14,925 bases of DNA from Ignavibacteriales bacterium (GTDB lineage Bacteria > Bacteroidota > Ignavibacteria > Ignavibacteriales > Melioribacteraceae), in the NCBI GenBank assembly GCA_020059785.1, contig JAGVBL010000401.1, positions 1 through 14,925 of the forward strand, in the 5' to 3' direction. Made by a program: the position numbers and the translations under genes. Below, one piece after another: positions 5,848-13,807 of the stretch. Each line of letters starts with the position of its first letter. The stretch's first letter is position 1. The notes beneath the pieces are model-generated. The model made no database searches. It was not told where the DNA came from and saw only the letters and a program-made list of their open reading frames with translations.

Positions 5848-7490
5848 GTAAATACCTAGATTTCAATACGCCGGCAAGCAAGCAAGCTCAGGAACTTGCA
5901 TCAGATTTCCGATTAAAAAATCAGGGACTTACATACCTTGATAGAGTTTATTGGAATTTACCAGAAGAAGCCCTTTACGAAGAATCTATTTTCAGGAATG
6001 AAGGTAAATTGGTTAAAGGCGGAGCTCTTTTAGTAAATACTGGTAAACATACAGCTCGTGCTGCTGCCGATAAATTTGTTGTTAGAGAAGAATCAACTGA
6101 GAAAGACATTTGGTGGGGAACCTATAACCGTCCGTATGCCCACGCCAAGTGGTCTCAGATGATGGGTCGATTACAAGCATGGGCACAGGGCGAAGAATTT
6201 TTTGTACAGGATGTTTATGCCGGTGCAGACCCGGATTATAAAATGCCCGTTCGTATAATTACGGAAAAAGCTTGGCATTCATTGTTCGCGCGGAATATGT
6301 TTATCACTACAAATGATAGAGATGAATTTAAAAAATTCATTCCTGAATTTACTGTAATTGCTGTACCCGGTTTTAAGGTAGACCCAATAACAGATGGAAC
6401 ACGCACTGAAACGGCAATCCTGCTTAATTTCGATCAGAGAACAGCCATAATTGCAAATTCACTTTATGCCGGCGAAATTAAAAAATCAATCTTCACGGTT
6501 CTTAATTTTTTACTTACTTATCAGGATGTTTTACCAATGCATTGTTCTGCAAACGTTGGTAACAGTGGTGATGTTGCTCTCTTCTTTGGACTTAGCGGAA
6601 CAGGTAAGACAACACTTTCTGCAGATCCAAAACGAAGACTAATAGGAGATGATGAACATGGATGGAGTTCAAACGGTGTTTTCAACTTTGAAGGTGGTTG
6701 CTACGCAAAAGTAATCCGGCTTTCTGCAGAGCATGAACCGCAGATATATGCAACTACACATCGATTTGGAACTATACTTGAAAATGTTGTCTTCGATCCA
6801 ATCTCAAGGAATATTGATCTTGATGACGATATTATAACTGAGAACACCCGTTGTTCATATCCAATAGAATTTATTCCAAATGTAATTGAAGAAGGATATG
6901 TTAGAACACATCCTAAAAATGTTATTTTTTTAACATGTGATGCATCCGGAGTAATGCCGCCAATAGCACGTTTAACTCCTGAACAAGCACAATATCATTT
7001 TATTAGCGGTTATACTTCTAAAATTGCGGGTACAGAAATCGGGCTTGGTATCGAACCGCAAATTACATTCTCTGCATGTTTCGGCGGTCCATTTATGGTT
7101 CGTCATCCTTTCGATTACTCCGAAATGTTGAAACAAAGATTACTAAAGCACAATGCTACTGTTTGGCTGGTTAATACCGGTTGGGTTGGAGGAAGATTCG
7201 GAGTTGGTAAACGTATTAGTATTCGTCATACACGTAATTTGTTGAGTGCTGCTCTCGATGGAAAATTAGATAAAGTGAAATTCAGAAAAGACAAACTATT
7301 CGGTTACGAAATTCCGATGAGCTGTCCTGATGTTCCGGAAGATGTTTTATATCCGGAAAATTCATGGGGCAATAAAGACGAATACTGGAAAAAATACGAT
7401 GCTCTTGCTGCAAGATTTATAGAGAACTTTAAGCTGTTTGAAAATGGTTGTTCTAAAGAAGTAATTGCTGCCGGCCCCAAACGGCTGTAA
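5844..7490 (+). CDS. pckA: ATP-dependent phosphoenolpyruvate carboxykinase
   Basis: Interconverts oxaloacetate + ATP and PEP + CO2 + ADP in the cytoplasm: the gluconeogenic step, or the reverse CO2-fixing step in some fermenters. The protein is 548 residues from the ATG at 5844, preceded by TGAGGG at 5831-5836; an upstream in-frame TTG at 5838 is less likely. Diagnostic motifs are the P-loop GLSGTGKTTLS (249-259), kinase-2 LIGDDEHGW (266-274), metal ligands K213, H233 and D269/270, and RISIRHTR in the C-terminal lobe. The oxaloacetate-binding loop, usually TGRSPKD, reads TARAAADK (70-77): the Arg (R72) is kept but the flanking Gly and Ser are Ala. It is the second gene of an operon with the aminotransferase and is followed by a terminator. 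Confidence 0.97.
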   Translation: MSKYLDFNTPASKQAQELASDFRLKNQGLTYLDRVYWNLPEEALYEESIFRNEGKLVKGGALLVNTGKHTARAAADKFVVREESTEKDIWWGTYNRPYAHAKWSQMMGRLQAWAQGEEFFVQDVYAGADPDYKMPVRIITEKAWHSLFARNMFITTNDRDEFKKFIPEFTVIAVPGFKVDPITDGTRTETAILLNFDQRTAIIANSLYAGEIKKSIFTVLNFLLTYQDVLPMHCSANVGNSGDVALFFGLSGTGKTTLSADPKRRLIGDDEHGWSSNGVFNFEGGCYAKVIRLSAEHEPQIYATTHRFGTILENVVFDPISRNIDLDDDIITENTRCSYPIEFIPNVIEEGYVRTHPKNVIFLTCDASGVMPPIARLTPEQAQYHFISGYTSKIAGTEIGLGIEPQITFSACFGGPFMVRHPFDYSEMLKQRLLKHNATVWLVNTGWVGGRFGVGKRISIRHTRNLLSAALDGKLDKVKFRKDKLFGYEIPMSCPDVPEDVLYPENSWGNKDEYWKKYDALAARFIENFKLFENGCSKEVIAAGPKRL

Positions 7491-7499
7491 TCTTTTTTA

Positions 7500-7550
7500 T
7501 TAAGTGGTTTCATCAGCGGCAAGGTGGAACCACTTAACTCTCCTTTCTTA
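7500..7550 (+). terminator. Hairpin terminator after pckA
   Basis: TTAAGTGGTT (7500-7509) pairs perfectly with AACCACTTAA (7528-7537), a 10-base stem with an 18-base loop. It lies 10 bases after the pckA stop. The following tract CTCTCCTTTCTTATT is pyrimidine-rich rather than a clean T-run. Confidence 0.6.
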
Positions 7551-7611
7551 TTAATAATTTATACCTTATTTTTTTTATAAGAATCATAAACATATTCAAA
7601 AGGATAATCAG

Positions 7612-8805
7612 GTGACCGTATCAAAAAGAATTAGTAACATTAATATTTCATCAACAATGAAAATTGCCCAGGAAGCAAAAGAAATGCTTCACAAGGGAAT
7701 TGATGTGATTGACTTGAGTGTTGGTGAGTTGGATTATCCTACACCGCCTAACGTAAAAGATGCTGCTATAAAGGCAATTGATCAGAATTTTACAAAGTAT
7801 ACTATTAATTCCGGAACGATCGAGTTGCGGGAAGCAATTGCAGATAAATTAAGAAAAGAAGATTATCTCAATTATTCGCCATCAGAGATTATTGTTTCCA
7901 ATGGTGCAAAACAATGCGTCTATAATGCAATCCAATCCGTTATTAATGATGGCGATGAAGTTATTTTCTCATCTCCATATTGGGTTTCATATCCCGAGAT
8001 GGTTTCTCTTGCAATTGGTAAAAGTGTAATTATAAATACAAATGAACGGGATAATTTTAAAATTAGCCGAGAACAGTTGGAAGAAGCCATTTCACCAAGA
8101 ACAAAACTTTTAATTCTTTGTAATCCATCTAATCCAACAGGAGCTCTATATAATAGAAATGAATTGGAAAAGATTGCGGAGATTATTGAGAAGCATAATT
8201 TTTATGTTATTGCGGATGAGATTTATGAAAAAATGATTTATGATGATAATAAGTTTGTTAGCTTTGCCTCAATAAGTGAGAAAGTTAAAAGCAAAACAAT
8301 AGTTGTAAACGGACTATCAAAATCCTATGCAATGACTGGCTGGAGAATTGGTTACGCCGCCGGCCCACAACATATTATTAAAGCTATGAATAAGATTCAA
8401 AGCCACAGCACTTCTAATGCATCATCAATTTCTCAGGCGGCAGCGGTAGAAGCTCTTCTGGGTCCGCAAACTTTTATCGAACAGATGAAGAATGATTATC
8501 AAAAAAGGAGGGACTTTTTCTTTAACGAAATTAATTCAATAAATGGTCTCCAATGCTTTAAACCGCAAGGTGCATTTTATCTCTTTCCAAACATTACTTA
8601 TTTTTTCAACAAGTCAACTAATATTTTCCGCATAGAGCATTCCTTTGATCTTGCAATGTATTTATTGTATGAAGCGAAAGTAGCTGCAGTACCGGGAAGT
8701 TCATTTGGTTCCGAGGGATATCTAAGAATGTCTTATACTGCATCAATGGAAAAACTGGGAGAAGCAGCAAAAAGAATTAAAAATGCTTTGGGCAAGTTAA
8801 CCTAA
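7612..8805 (+). CDS. PLP-dependent aminotransferase, class I (aspartate/prephenate aminotransferase-like)
   Basis: A 397-residue I-beta aminotransferase, close in style to the Thermus aspartate/prephenate enzyme. The GTG start at 7612 has AAGGA 7 bases upstream and gives the usual N-terminus (KRISNINISSTMKI). Motifs are NGAKQ (97-101), SPYWVSYPEM (121-130), CNPSNPTG (170-177), ADEIY (201-205), PLP lysine K237 in GLSKSYAMTGWRIGY, and a late LRMSY Arg. The landmarks line up almost residue for residue with the aminotransferase at 4630-5847, so the two are paralogues from an old duplication. The family Gly-Glu-Pro-Asp motif reads GELDYP here (Pro to Leu). Its stop codon overlaps that of convergent aroE. 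Together with aroE next door, a role in aromatic amino-acid synthesis via prephenate transamination to arogenate is possible; plain aspartate aminotransferase is equally likely. Confidence 0.85.
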   Translation: MTVSKRISNINISSTMKIAQEAKEMLHKGIDVIDLSVGELDYPTPPNVKDAAIKAIDQNFTKYTINSGTIELREAIADKLRKEDYLNYSPSEIIVSNGAKQCVYNAIQSVINDGDEVIFSSPYWVSYPEMVSLAIGKSVIINTNERDNFKISREQLEEAISPRTKLLILCNPSNPTGALYNRNELEKIAEIIEKHNFYVIADEIYEKMIYDDNKFVSFASISEKVKSKTIVVNGLSKSYAMTGWRIGYAAGPQHIIKAMNKIQSHSTSNASSISQAAAVEALLGPQTFIEQMKNDYQKRRDFFFNEINSINGLQCFKPQGAFYLFPNITYFFNKSTNIFRIEHSFDLAMYLLYEAKVAAVPGSSFGSEGYLRMSYTASMEKLGEAAKRIKNALGKLT

Positions 8806-9680
8806 TTGTTTAAATAGAATTCGAGGGCTCTTAGAACTTTTTCTGTTTGCATTTTCTCACCGGTCCATAACTCAAATGAATAAGCACCCTGTTCAACAAA
8901 CATTTTAAGACCGGTTATAACCCGGGCTCCTTGTTGTTCGGCAATTTTAAGAAATTTAGTTTTAACCGGGGTGTAAACAACATCGAATACAATCTGATCT
9001 TTAACAAACGACTCCGATATTGTTGTTGCGGAATCATCTATATCCGGAAACATTCCTATAGATGATGTGTTTACAATTAAATTAGAATCCCGAAGTACTT
9101 TTACAACATCGGGTGGAACAAGATGATAAGCTTTTATTTTATCGAAGAGCATTTTGGAGGAAAAATATTCTTTTAAAGACTCTGCAATCTGTTCAGTTCT
9201 GTTGATTATGTTTATCCGGCCCACTTTAAAATTTCTAATCAATGCGTAGATTACGCTTCTTGCCGCACCTCCGGCACCTATTACAGATACATTTGCATTC
9301 TGAAGTTCATCCTTGTATGGATTCAATGATTCTACTACACCAATTACATCTGTATTATAACCACGTAAAACACCATCATCGTTCAAAACGGTATTAACCG
9401 CACCAATAATACTTGCTTCCTCAGAAACATCTTTTAGCAAGGGAATAATTTTTTCTTTCAACGGTAGTGTTACATTAAATCCTTTTATTCCAAGAGAAAC
9501 TATTCCTTTTAATGAATCTTTAAGCAGACTTGTTGGAACATCGAACGGTAAATAGATATAATTAAGACCGGCAAGCTCAAAAGCAATGTTATGCATCAAA
9601 GGTGAATATGAATGTTTAATCGGGTGACCGATTATTCCGATAATTTTTGTGTTGTGGTTAAATTTATTTTGTGTGTTCAT
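8802..9680 (-). CDS. aroE: Shikimate dehydrogenase
   Basis: NADPH-dependent reduction of 3-dehydroshikimate to shikimate, fourth step of the chorismate pathway, cytoplasmic. At 292 residues it is slightly longer than typical, owing to about 10 extra N-terminal residues. Motifs in order: GHPIKHSYSPLMHN (18-31, shikimate site), NVTLPLKEK with the catalytic K75 (69-77), GAVNTV (93-98), GYNTD with D111, the nucleotide loop GAGGAAR (135-141), NRT (160-162, NADP phosphate site), VFDVVYTP and the final GLKMFVEQG. It lies 6 bases downstream of the TPR gene and is surely co-transcribed with it. I see no SD in front of its ATG, so translation may rely on the upstream ribosome. The last 4 bases overlap the convergent aminotransferase gene, and no terminator is visible between them. 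Confidence 0.95.
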   Translation of the reverse strand: MNTQNKFNHNTKIIGIIGHPIKHSYSPLMHNIAFELAGLNYIYLPFDVPTSLLKDSLKGIVSLGIKGFNVTLPLKEKIIPLLKDVSEEASIIGAVNTVLNDDGVLRGYNTDVIGVVESLNPYKDELQNANVSVIGAGGAARSVIYALIRNFKVGRINIINRTEQIAESLKEYFSSKMLFDKIKAYHLVPPDVVKVLRDSNLIVNTSSIGMFPDIDDSATTISESFVKDQIVFDVVYTPVKTKFLKIAEQQGARVITGLKMFVEQGAYSFELWTGEKMQTEKVLRALEFYLNN

Positions 9681-9686
9681 ATAAAA

Positions 9687-11111
9687 CTAAGGTTTATTAT
9701 CATCAAGTAGTTTAGTAAAAAGTTTGGATGTTTTTACTTCGGGGTAATCGCGTGTGAATTCATTTTTAATATTCGGATCCAGTTCAAATGTTTTCTTAAG
9801 ACATTCAATTGCTTCTTGAGTTTGACTGAGTAAAAAATTGATTTTAGCTTTACCGTAATATGAATTAGCGTGATTCGGTTTTATTCTTATACACTCATCG
9901 AATGCTTTTAGTGATTCCAGCCAGGTTCCCATTTCAAAATATGTTTCTGCTAATTTATACCAGGCACCAAAATTATCTTTATTAAATTCAATAGCTTTTT
10001 TGAAGCTTGTTACAGAATCGTTTAACTGTCCGAGCGAATATTCAAGATCTGCTTTTGCAAACCAGGCATCTTCCGGGTTGCTTGTAAGTGAAATTGCTTT
10101 GTTAAAATCTTTCAGTGCAAGTTGAAATTTTCCGATTGAATCGTAACAATAACCACGGGCAAGAAAAGCTTCGTAATACTCTCCGTCCAGTTGAATGGCT
10201 TCTGTATAGCACTTAATTGCTTGCTGGTAATTTTCTAGTTCCTCGTATGTTTGTCCCATATTGAATAATATTGTCTCGTCGTATGGATCCAGATCATAAG
10301 CTTTTTTATACGAGCTTAAAGCTTCGCTAAATCTTCCAACTTTTGAATATGAATAGCCGCAATTAAACCACGAACTGGAAAAATCATCCTTTAATGCAAT
10401 TGCCAGCTCAAATGAATTAATTGCTTTTTCCCACTGCTCCATTCTAAGATGCACAATTCCTTTATTATACCAGCCGGTAAAGTTATTCGGGTCGTTATTT
10501 AAAAATTCTTCATAAGCGTTAAGAGCATCTTCTAGCAAATTCGAATTCTCGTAACAATATCCAAGTTCATACCAGGCTTCTAAATATTCAGGTTCAATAT
10601 CAACAGCTTGCTTAAAGTAGTAAATGGCTTCGCTAAACCGTTCTCTTTTTTCGAATAATATTCCAAGATTAAAATAGATCTCGGAATTATTCGGTTCGAA
10701 TGAAAGAGCTTTCTTCAAAGATTCTATAGCTTCATCAAACATACCCAAATTGTCTTCTGCAATCGAAATGTTTATAAATGTTTCTACATCATTTGGATTC
10801 AGCGACAGAGATTTTCTGAAACAATTATAAGCTTCCTCAAATTGAAATGAATTGTTTAGAAAAATCCCTTTGAATTGCCACAGCTCTGAATTGAATGGAG
10901 TTATTGAAATAGCAGCATCGGTCAATGTTAATCCATCTTCCAGGTAATCGTATTCTAAACAGAGTTGAATTGTATCTTCTATGAAATCAATATTTGCAAG
11001 TATCTGTCCGTTATTTATATGTTCGTTTGAAGTTTTTATTCTTGATTTAATCTCTTTTTCGTCAAAATATCTATCCAAATTTTCATTCAAATAATCTTCA
11101 GAAAAACTCAT
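9687..11111 (-). CDS. TPR-repeat protein (about 12 tandem tetratricopeptide repeats)
   Basis: A 474-residue protein made almost wholly of 34-residue tetratricopeptide units from about residue 45 to 455, a superhelical protein-binding scaffold. Successive repeats show the W/Y-LG-Y / A / F-A / P pattern, for example EAWYELGYCYENSNLLEDAL, TGWYNKGIVHLRMEQWEKAI and SSWFNCGYSYSKVGRFSEAL. No signal peptide, membrane segment or enzymatic domain is visible, so it is probably cytoplasmic. AGGAG at 11117-11121 (minus strand) lies 5 bases before the ATG at 11111. aroE follows after 6 bases, so the two share an mRNA, though a functional link is not implied. TPR proteins of this kind are common in Bacteroidota/Ignavibacteria, and a partner cannot be named. 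Confidence 0.9.
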   Translation of the reverse strand: MSFSEDYLNENLDRYFDEKEIKSRIKTSNEHINNGQILANIDFIEDTIQLCLEYDYLEDGLTLTDAAISITPFNSELWQFKGIFLNNSFQFEEAYNCFRKSLSLNPNDVETFINISIAEDNLGMFDEAIESLKKALSFEPNNSEIYFNLGILFEKRERFSEAIYYFKQAVDIEPEYLEAWYELGYCYENSNLLEDALNAYEEFLNNDPNNFTGWYNKGIVHLRMEQWEKAINSFELAIALKDDFSSSWFNCGYSYSKVGRFSEALSSYKKAYDLDPYDETILFNMGQTYEELENYQQAIKCYTEAIQLDGEYYEAFLARGYCYDSIGKFQLALKDFNKAISLTSNPEDAWFAKADLEYSLGQLNDSVTSFKKAIEFNKDNFGAWYKLAETYFEMGTWLESLKAFDECIRIKPNHANSYYGKAKINFLLSQTQEAIECLKKTFELDPNIKNEFTRDYPEVKTSKLFTKLLDDNKP

Positions 11112-11137
11112 TTATACTCCTAATTAATTCGTGGGAA

Positions 11138-11166
11138 AATGTATTACTAAGAGAAGTGAAAATCAA
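11138..11166 (-). promoter_or_regulatory. Possible sigma-70-type promoter for the TPR-aroE operon
   Basis: On the minus strand, TTGATT (11166-11161) and TACATT (11143-11138) are separated by exactly 17 bases, with 4 of 6 matches to each consensus hexamer. Transcription would begin near 11131, about 20 bases before the TPR start codon. The -35 lies inside the palindrome at 11159-11175. Confidence 0.35.
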
Positions 11167-11175
11167 GTTGATTTT
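11159..11175. repeat. Palindrome AAAATCAA-G-TTGATTTT, possible operator over the TPR-aroE -35
   Basis: Perfect 8-base arms around a single central base, overlapping the putative -35 of the TPR-aroE promoter. The half-sites match those of the repeat at 2812-2830, but the centre spacing differs (1 versus 3 bases beyond the 8-base arms), which argues against the same dimeric regulator. The orientation is the reverse of an FNR box (TTGAT-N4-ATCAA). Confidence 0.3.
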
Positions 11176-11201
11176 AATTTTAGAATTTACCGCTAAAATT
11201 A
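11175..11201 (-). repeat. Inverted repeat just after the galactokinase-like gene, weak terminator candidate
   Basis: TAATTTTAG (11175-11183) and CTAAAATTA (11193-11201) form a perfect 9-base stem with a 9-base loop. On the minus strand it begins 2 bases after the stop codon of the galactokinase-like gene. No T-run follows on that strand (it continues AAAATC), so it may be a weak terminator or a 3'-end stabilising hairpin. Confidence 0.35.
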
Positions 11202-11203
11202 GA

Positions 11204-12421
11204 TTAATTAGCTACTTGCATCTCAAATTTTTTGAAAGATACTTCTTTCATTCCATTCGATAATGTAAAATTGAAAAATTCCGGTTCTTCTCCAAATTTG
11301 TTTTTATATGCTTTAGTAATTTGTTTTATGTATGATTTAGATTTGGCTTTTTCTACAAGATGAAAAGTTGAACGCCATGGTGAGCAGCTAATCATTTTTG
11401 AACCGAGAACTCCGGATAATTCAGAAGATTTCTGAACAAGAAAATCACATTTATCGCAGCTTAATTCGTAATCATGTGATATACTCCAATGGGATTGTGT
11501 TATACAATGCCCGAATTCTTCAATCATATTCTTCTTTAAATATTTAATTGCTTCTTCTGCACGTAACCTTTCGTTAACATTATATAGAACTCGGTTGAAT
11601 ATTCTCTTAGGCAACATATGATAATGACGTAATAAGAAACTCTGCTCTACATCACGTAAATTTTTTATTCCCCAGATATAAAGTCTAAGACCCTTTACCC
11701 CTACGTCGCATTCTGAAATTCTCTCGTTACATGTATCAGCAATAAAAGGGATTTTTTCTTTTGTGTTGGCAATAATTAGGTACAGGTTATCATATTTATA
11801 CGAAATGGATTTATATCCCATGTTCCTTAGGTCAATCGAAAATAATTTATTTTCCGCAGCATATTTTACCGTATAGTGATGCGCAATATTTGAAATCTTA
11901 CCTAGATTCTCTAATTCACATTTTCTTACATGACCAAGTAATTCGTTGTTGGCAATGTTAAGATTAAGTATTTTTTTAATAGAAGTTGCAAAACCTACTT
12001 CATTTGAAGCAAGGGTACCCAAACCTAAGCATTCTGGTATATCCGAATTAAAAACAAGATCAAATCCGGAAGTTAATAAGCCGTCATTATTTAATAATTT
12101 TAATAAACACATCGAATGCCTGAAATGATAATCATCCTGATTATTTATTTCGTTTATTAAAAAACTAACCGATTTTTCTTTAACCAGATCAGTTAGATTA
12201 ATTCTATAATCGTTCCTTTTTCGAGCGAGAATTAAAGAGTATTTGTTAATTGCGGCGGATAATAGAATTCCATCATTATAATGAGTATGATCACCCAGCA
12301 AAATTAAACTTGCCGGTGTAAGAAAAATATAAGTACCTTTTAAGTCACCGTAGAGTTCTTCAAATTTCTTTTTTGCAGAAATAATAAGGTTTCTTTCACC
12401 ATTCATTCCATTGTTTTCCAT
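11204..12421 (-). CDS. Galactokinase-like GHMP-fold protein, predicted catalytically inactive
   Basis: A 405-residue homologue of galactokinase over its full length. The galactose-binding N-terminal segment, the GHMP core and the C-terminal domain (RVLYNVNERLRAEEAIKYL, then QSHWSISHDYELS, matching the GalK 'SH-S-RDD-E-S' region) are all recognisable. The catalytic signatures are replaced. GalK PGRVNLIGEHTDYN reads PASLILLGDHTHYN (36-49): the Arg becomes Ser and the sugar-binding Asp becomes His. The ATP loop GLSSSA reads GLGTLA (133-138). The catalytic Asp of MDQ aligns with His181 (IAHHY). The GGGFGG loop reads CSPWRS (about 346-351). This is therefore probably a pseudokinase, perhaps a ligand sensor or partner protein. 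The ATG at 12421 is chosen over a TTG at 12433 because GGAGG lies 5 bases before it. The frame is intact, which argues against decay. Confidence 0.75.
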   Translation of the reverse strand: MENNGMNGERNLIISAKKKFEELYGDLKGTYIFLTPASLILLGDHTHYNDGILLSAAINKYSLILARKRNDYRINLTDLVKEKSVSFLINEINNQDDYHFRHSMCLLKLLNNDGLLTSGFDLVFNSDIPECLGLGTLASNEVGFATSIKKILNLNIANNELLGHVRKCELENLGKISNIAHHYTVKYAAENKLFSIDLRNMGYKSISYKYDNLYLIIANTKEKIPFIADTCNERISECDVGVKGLRLYIWGIKNLRDVEQSFLLRHYHMLPKRIFNRVLYNVNERLRAEEAIKYLKKNMIEEFGHCITQSHWSISHDYELSCDKCDFLVQKSSELSGVLGSKMISCSPWRSTFHLVEKAKSKSYIKQITKAYKNKFGEEPEFFNFTLSNGMKEVSFKKFEMQVAN

Positions 12422-12426
12422 TGTAT

Positions 12427-12431
12427 CCTCC
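12427..12431 (-). promoter_or_regulatory. Ribosome binding site that sets the galactokinase-like start
   Basis: GGAGG on the minus strand lies 5 bases before the ATG at 12421. An in-frame TTG at 12433 overlaps this SD and cannot be its own start. The 190 bases between this gene and the nickel-transporter gene contain nothing else I can support. Confidence 0.8.
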
Positions 12432-12623
12432 AATTCAAAATAATGCAGAGCAAAGAATATTATTGTCTTATTAAAATTAAAAAAATACTTTAGAAAATTC
12501 AGCTTATTAGCTTCCTGGATAATAAATCTTTAACTCTGTTTTGTGCTTTGTATTTGGATGTAATTGATTAGCTTGTTTAAAAATTATTTCTGATTTTGAA
12601 GTAGAAACACATTAAAATAAAAA

Positions 12624-13334
12624 TTATAAGCCCCAGAATTTAATTGCTATACCACATATGAAAATTACAAAACCTGCCGATACATAAGTATATTTTTCAA
12701 ATTTACCAATCCTTAAAAAATTTAGACCATATAAGGTAGTAATAACAACTGTTATCATTGTAGCAATAGTTACTATACCAAATACTGATGTTACTAAAAT
12801 CATTCCGATTATACTGTTAACCGCAGCCGGATACATTAATATTGGTATTAATGCTTCACAAGGACCAAATACAAATATAAGAAAGAGCAACCATGGAGTA
12901 AGCCGTTTATCTACGTCTTTTATTTCACGAGAGTCGGAATTTAGATTCTTAAAATTAACCGATGGATCAAGATTGCTTAGATTAGAGTAATGATGTCTGT
13001 GAGGAATTTTTCTAATTATTTTTTTAATTCCGTAAATAATATATGCAAGTCCACTGCCTATTAGAAGCCATGCAGCAATTTCACCTCTAATCGAATCAAT
13101 CGTTTCAAGATTGCTTATTGTAATTCCCAGTAGAAGTCCGACAATACCCAATGCAACCGAACTCAATATATGGCCCAAACCACACAGGAATGTAATTAGT
13201 ATAGTTTTTTTAATACTCCAGTTGTATGCTTTTGCCAGGGCAATGAAGGGTAAGTAATGATCGGGGCCTAATATTGTGTGGATTATTCCAACGGAAGCAG
13301 AAGTGAGTATAAGAAATATTAATTCGTTATTCAT
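12624..13334 (-). CDS. UreH/NicO-type membrane protein, probable nickel transporter
   Basis: A 236-residue inner-membrane protein with about six membrane segments in two halves joined by a hydrophilic loop (about 110-146). The first half carries HTILGPDH (19-26), a His-x5-Asp-His variant of the metal motif of NiCoT/NicO/UreH transporters, followed by FLCGLGH (49-55). The second half has FGPCEALIP (156-164), the counterpart of the family GPCEPLIP motif. The loop keeps a short His cluster (HRHH, 112-115), much reduced compared with relatives that have long His-rich loops. The start at 13334 has AGGTG upstream. It is divergent from the hydrogenase maturation genes hypA-hypB-hypF, where HypA and HypB insert nickel, so a role in nickel supply for [NiFe] hydrogenase is a good inference. 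Direction of transport and choice of Ni versus Co are not settled by sequence. Confidence 0.7.
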   Translation of the reverse strand: MNNELIFLILTSASVGIIHTILGPDHYLPFIALAKAYNWSIKKTILITFLCGLGHILSSVALGIVGLLLGITISNLETIDSIRGEIAAWLLIGSGLAYIIYGIKKIIRKIPHRHHYSNLSNLDPSVNFKNLNSDSREIKDVDKRLTPWLLFLIFVFGPCEALIPILMYPAAVNSIIGMILVTSVFGIVTIATMITVVITTLYGLNFLRIGKFEKYTYVSAGFVIFICGIAIKFWGL

Positions 13335-13390
13335 ATAACACCTATAATTATCACATAAATTTTAGAATCCACTATTATAAAATTCGTATA

Positions 13391-13419
13391 TTGTAAAAGA
13401 CATGCAAGTCATTTTTAAT
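13391..13419 (+). promoter_or_regulatory. Possible promoter for hypA-hypB-hypF
   Basis: TTGTAA (13391-13396) and TTTAAT (13414-13419) are separated by 17 bases, with 4 of 6 and 5 of 6 consensus matches. Transcription would begin near 13426, giving a leader of about 22 bases. The spacer contains a near-palindrome ACATGCAAGT (13400-13409) that could be an operator, but it has mismatches and may be chance. No sigma-54 GG-N10-GC pattern is visible. Confidence 0.35.
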
Positions 13420-13447
13420 ATTTGTTATTTTATTCACCGGACTTAGT

Positions 13448-13795
13448 ATGCATGAGTTTTCTTTAGCTAAAGAAATAATAAGTCAAGTTGGAAGAATAAT
13501 CCCCGTTAACGACTTACCGCAAATTCAAACCATAAAAATTCATGTGGGGGAATTCAGTAATGTAATGCCTGATTCATTACTGTTTGCATTTAATTCACTA
13601 ATCGAGGGCACTATATTAAACAATGTAAGACTTGAACTGGAAATCGTTGCACTAAAAGTAAAATGTAATATCTGTCAACAAGTTCATCCGATACAGACGA
13701 ATAGTTTTGTGTGTCCAAATTGCAACAGCAGGGAACTTCAGCTTTTTTCCGGTTCCGAACTTTTTATAGAAAGTATACTGATGAAAGACAATTAA
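13448..13795 (+). CDS. hypA: Hydrogenase maturation nickel metallochaperone HypA
   Basis: A 115-residue nickel chaperone that works with HypB to insert Ni into the large subunit of [NiFe] hydrogenase (and in some bacteria urease). The essential N-terminal MHEFSLA (nickel ligand His2, Glu3) fixes the start at 13448, although the SD is poor. The zinc site is the four-cysteine set C73-x2-C76 and C89-x2-C92 in the C-terminal half. Length and layout are normal for the family. It is first in the operon; hypB follows after 12 bases. No hydrogenase structural gene lies in this window, so it should be elsewhere, likely to the right. Confidence 0.95.
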   Translation: MHEFSLAKEIISQVGRIIPVNDLPQIQTIKIHVGEFSNVMPDSLLFAFNSLIEGTILNNVRLELEIVALKVKCNICQQVHPIQTNSFVCPNCNSRELQLFSGSELFIESILMKDN

Positions 13796-13807
13796 GAAGA
13801 GGTTAAT

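Noticed and set aside
12434..12623. Gap of 190 bases searched for small genes or RNA
   Set aside because: Only AT-rich sequence without a hairpin, SD-led ORF or tRNA-like pattern.
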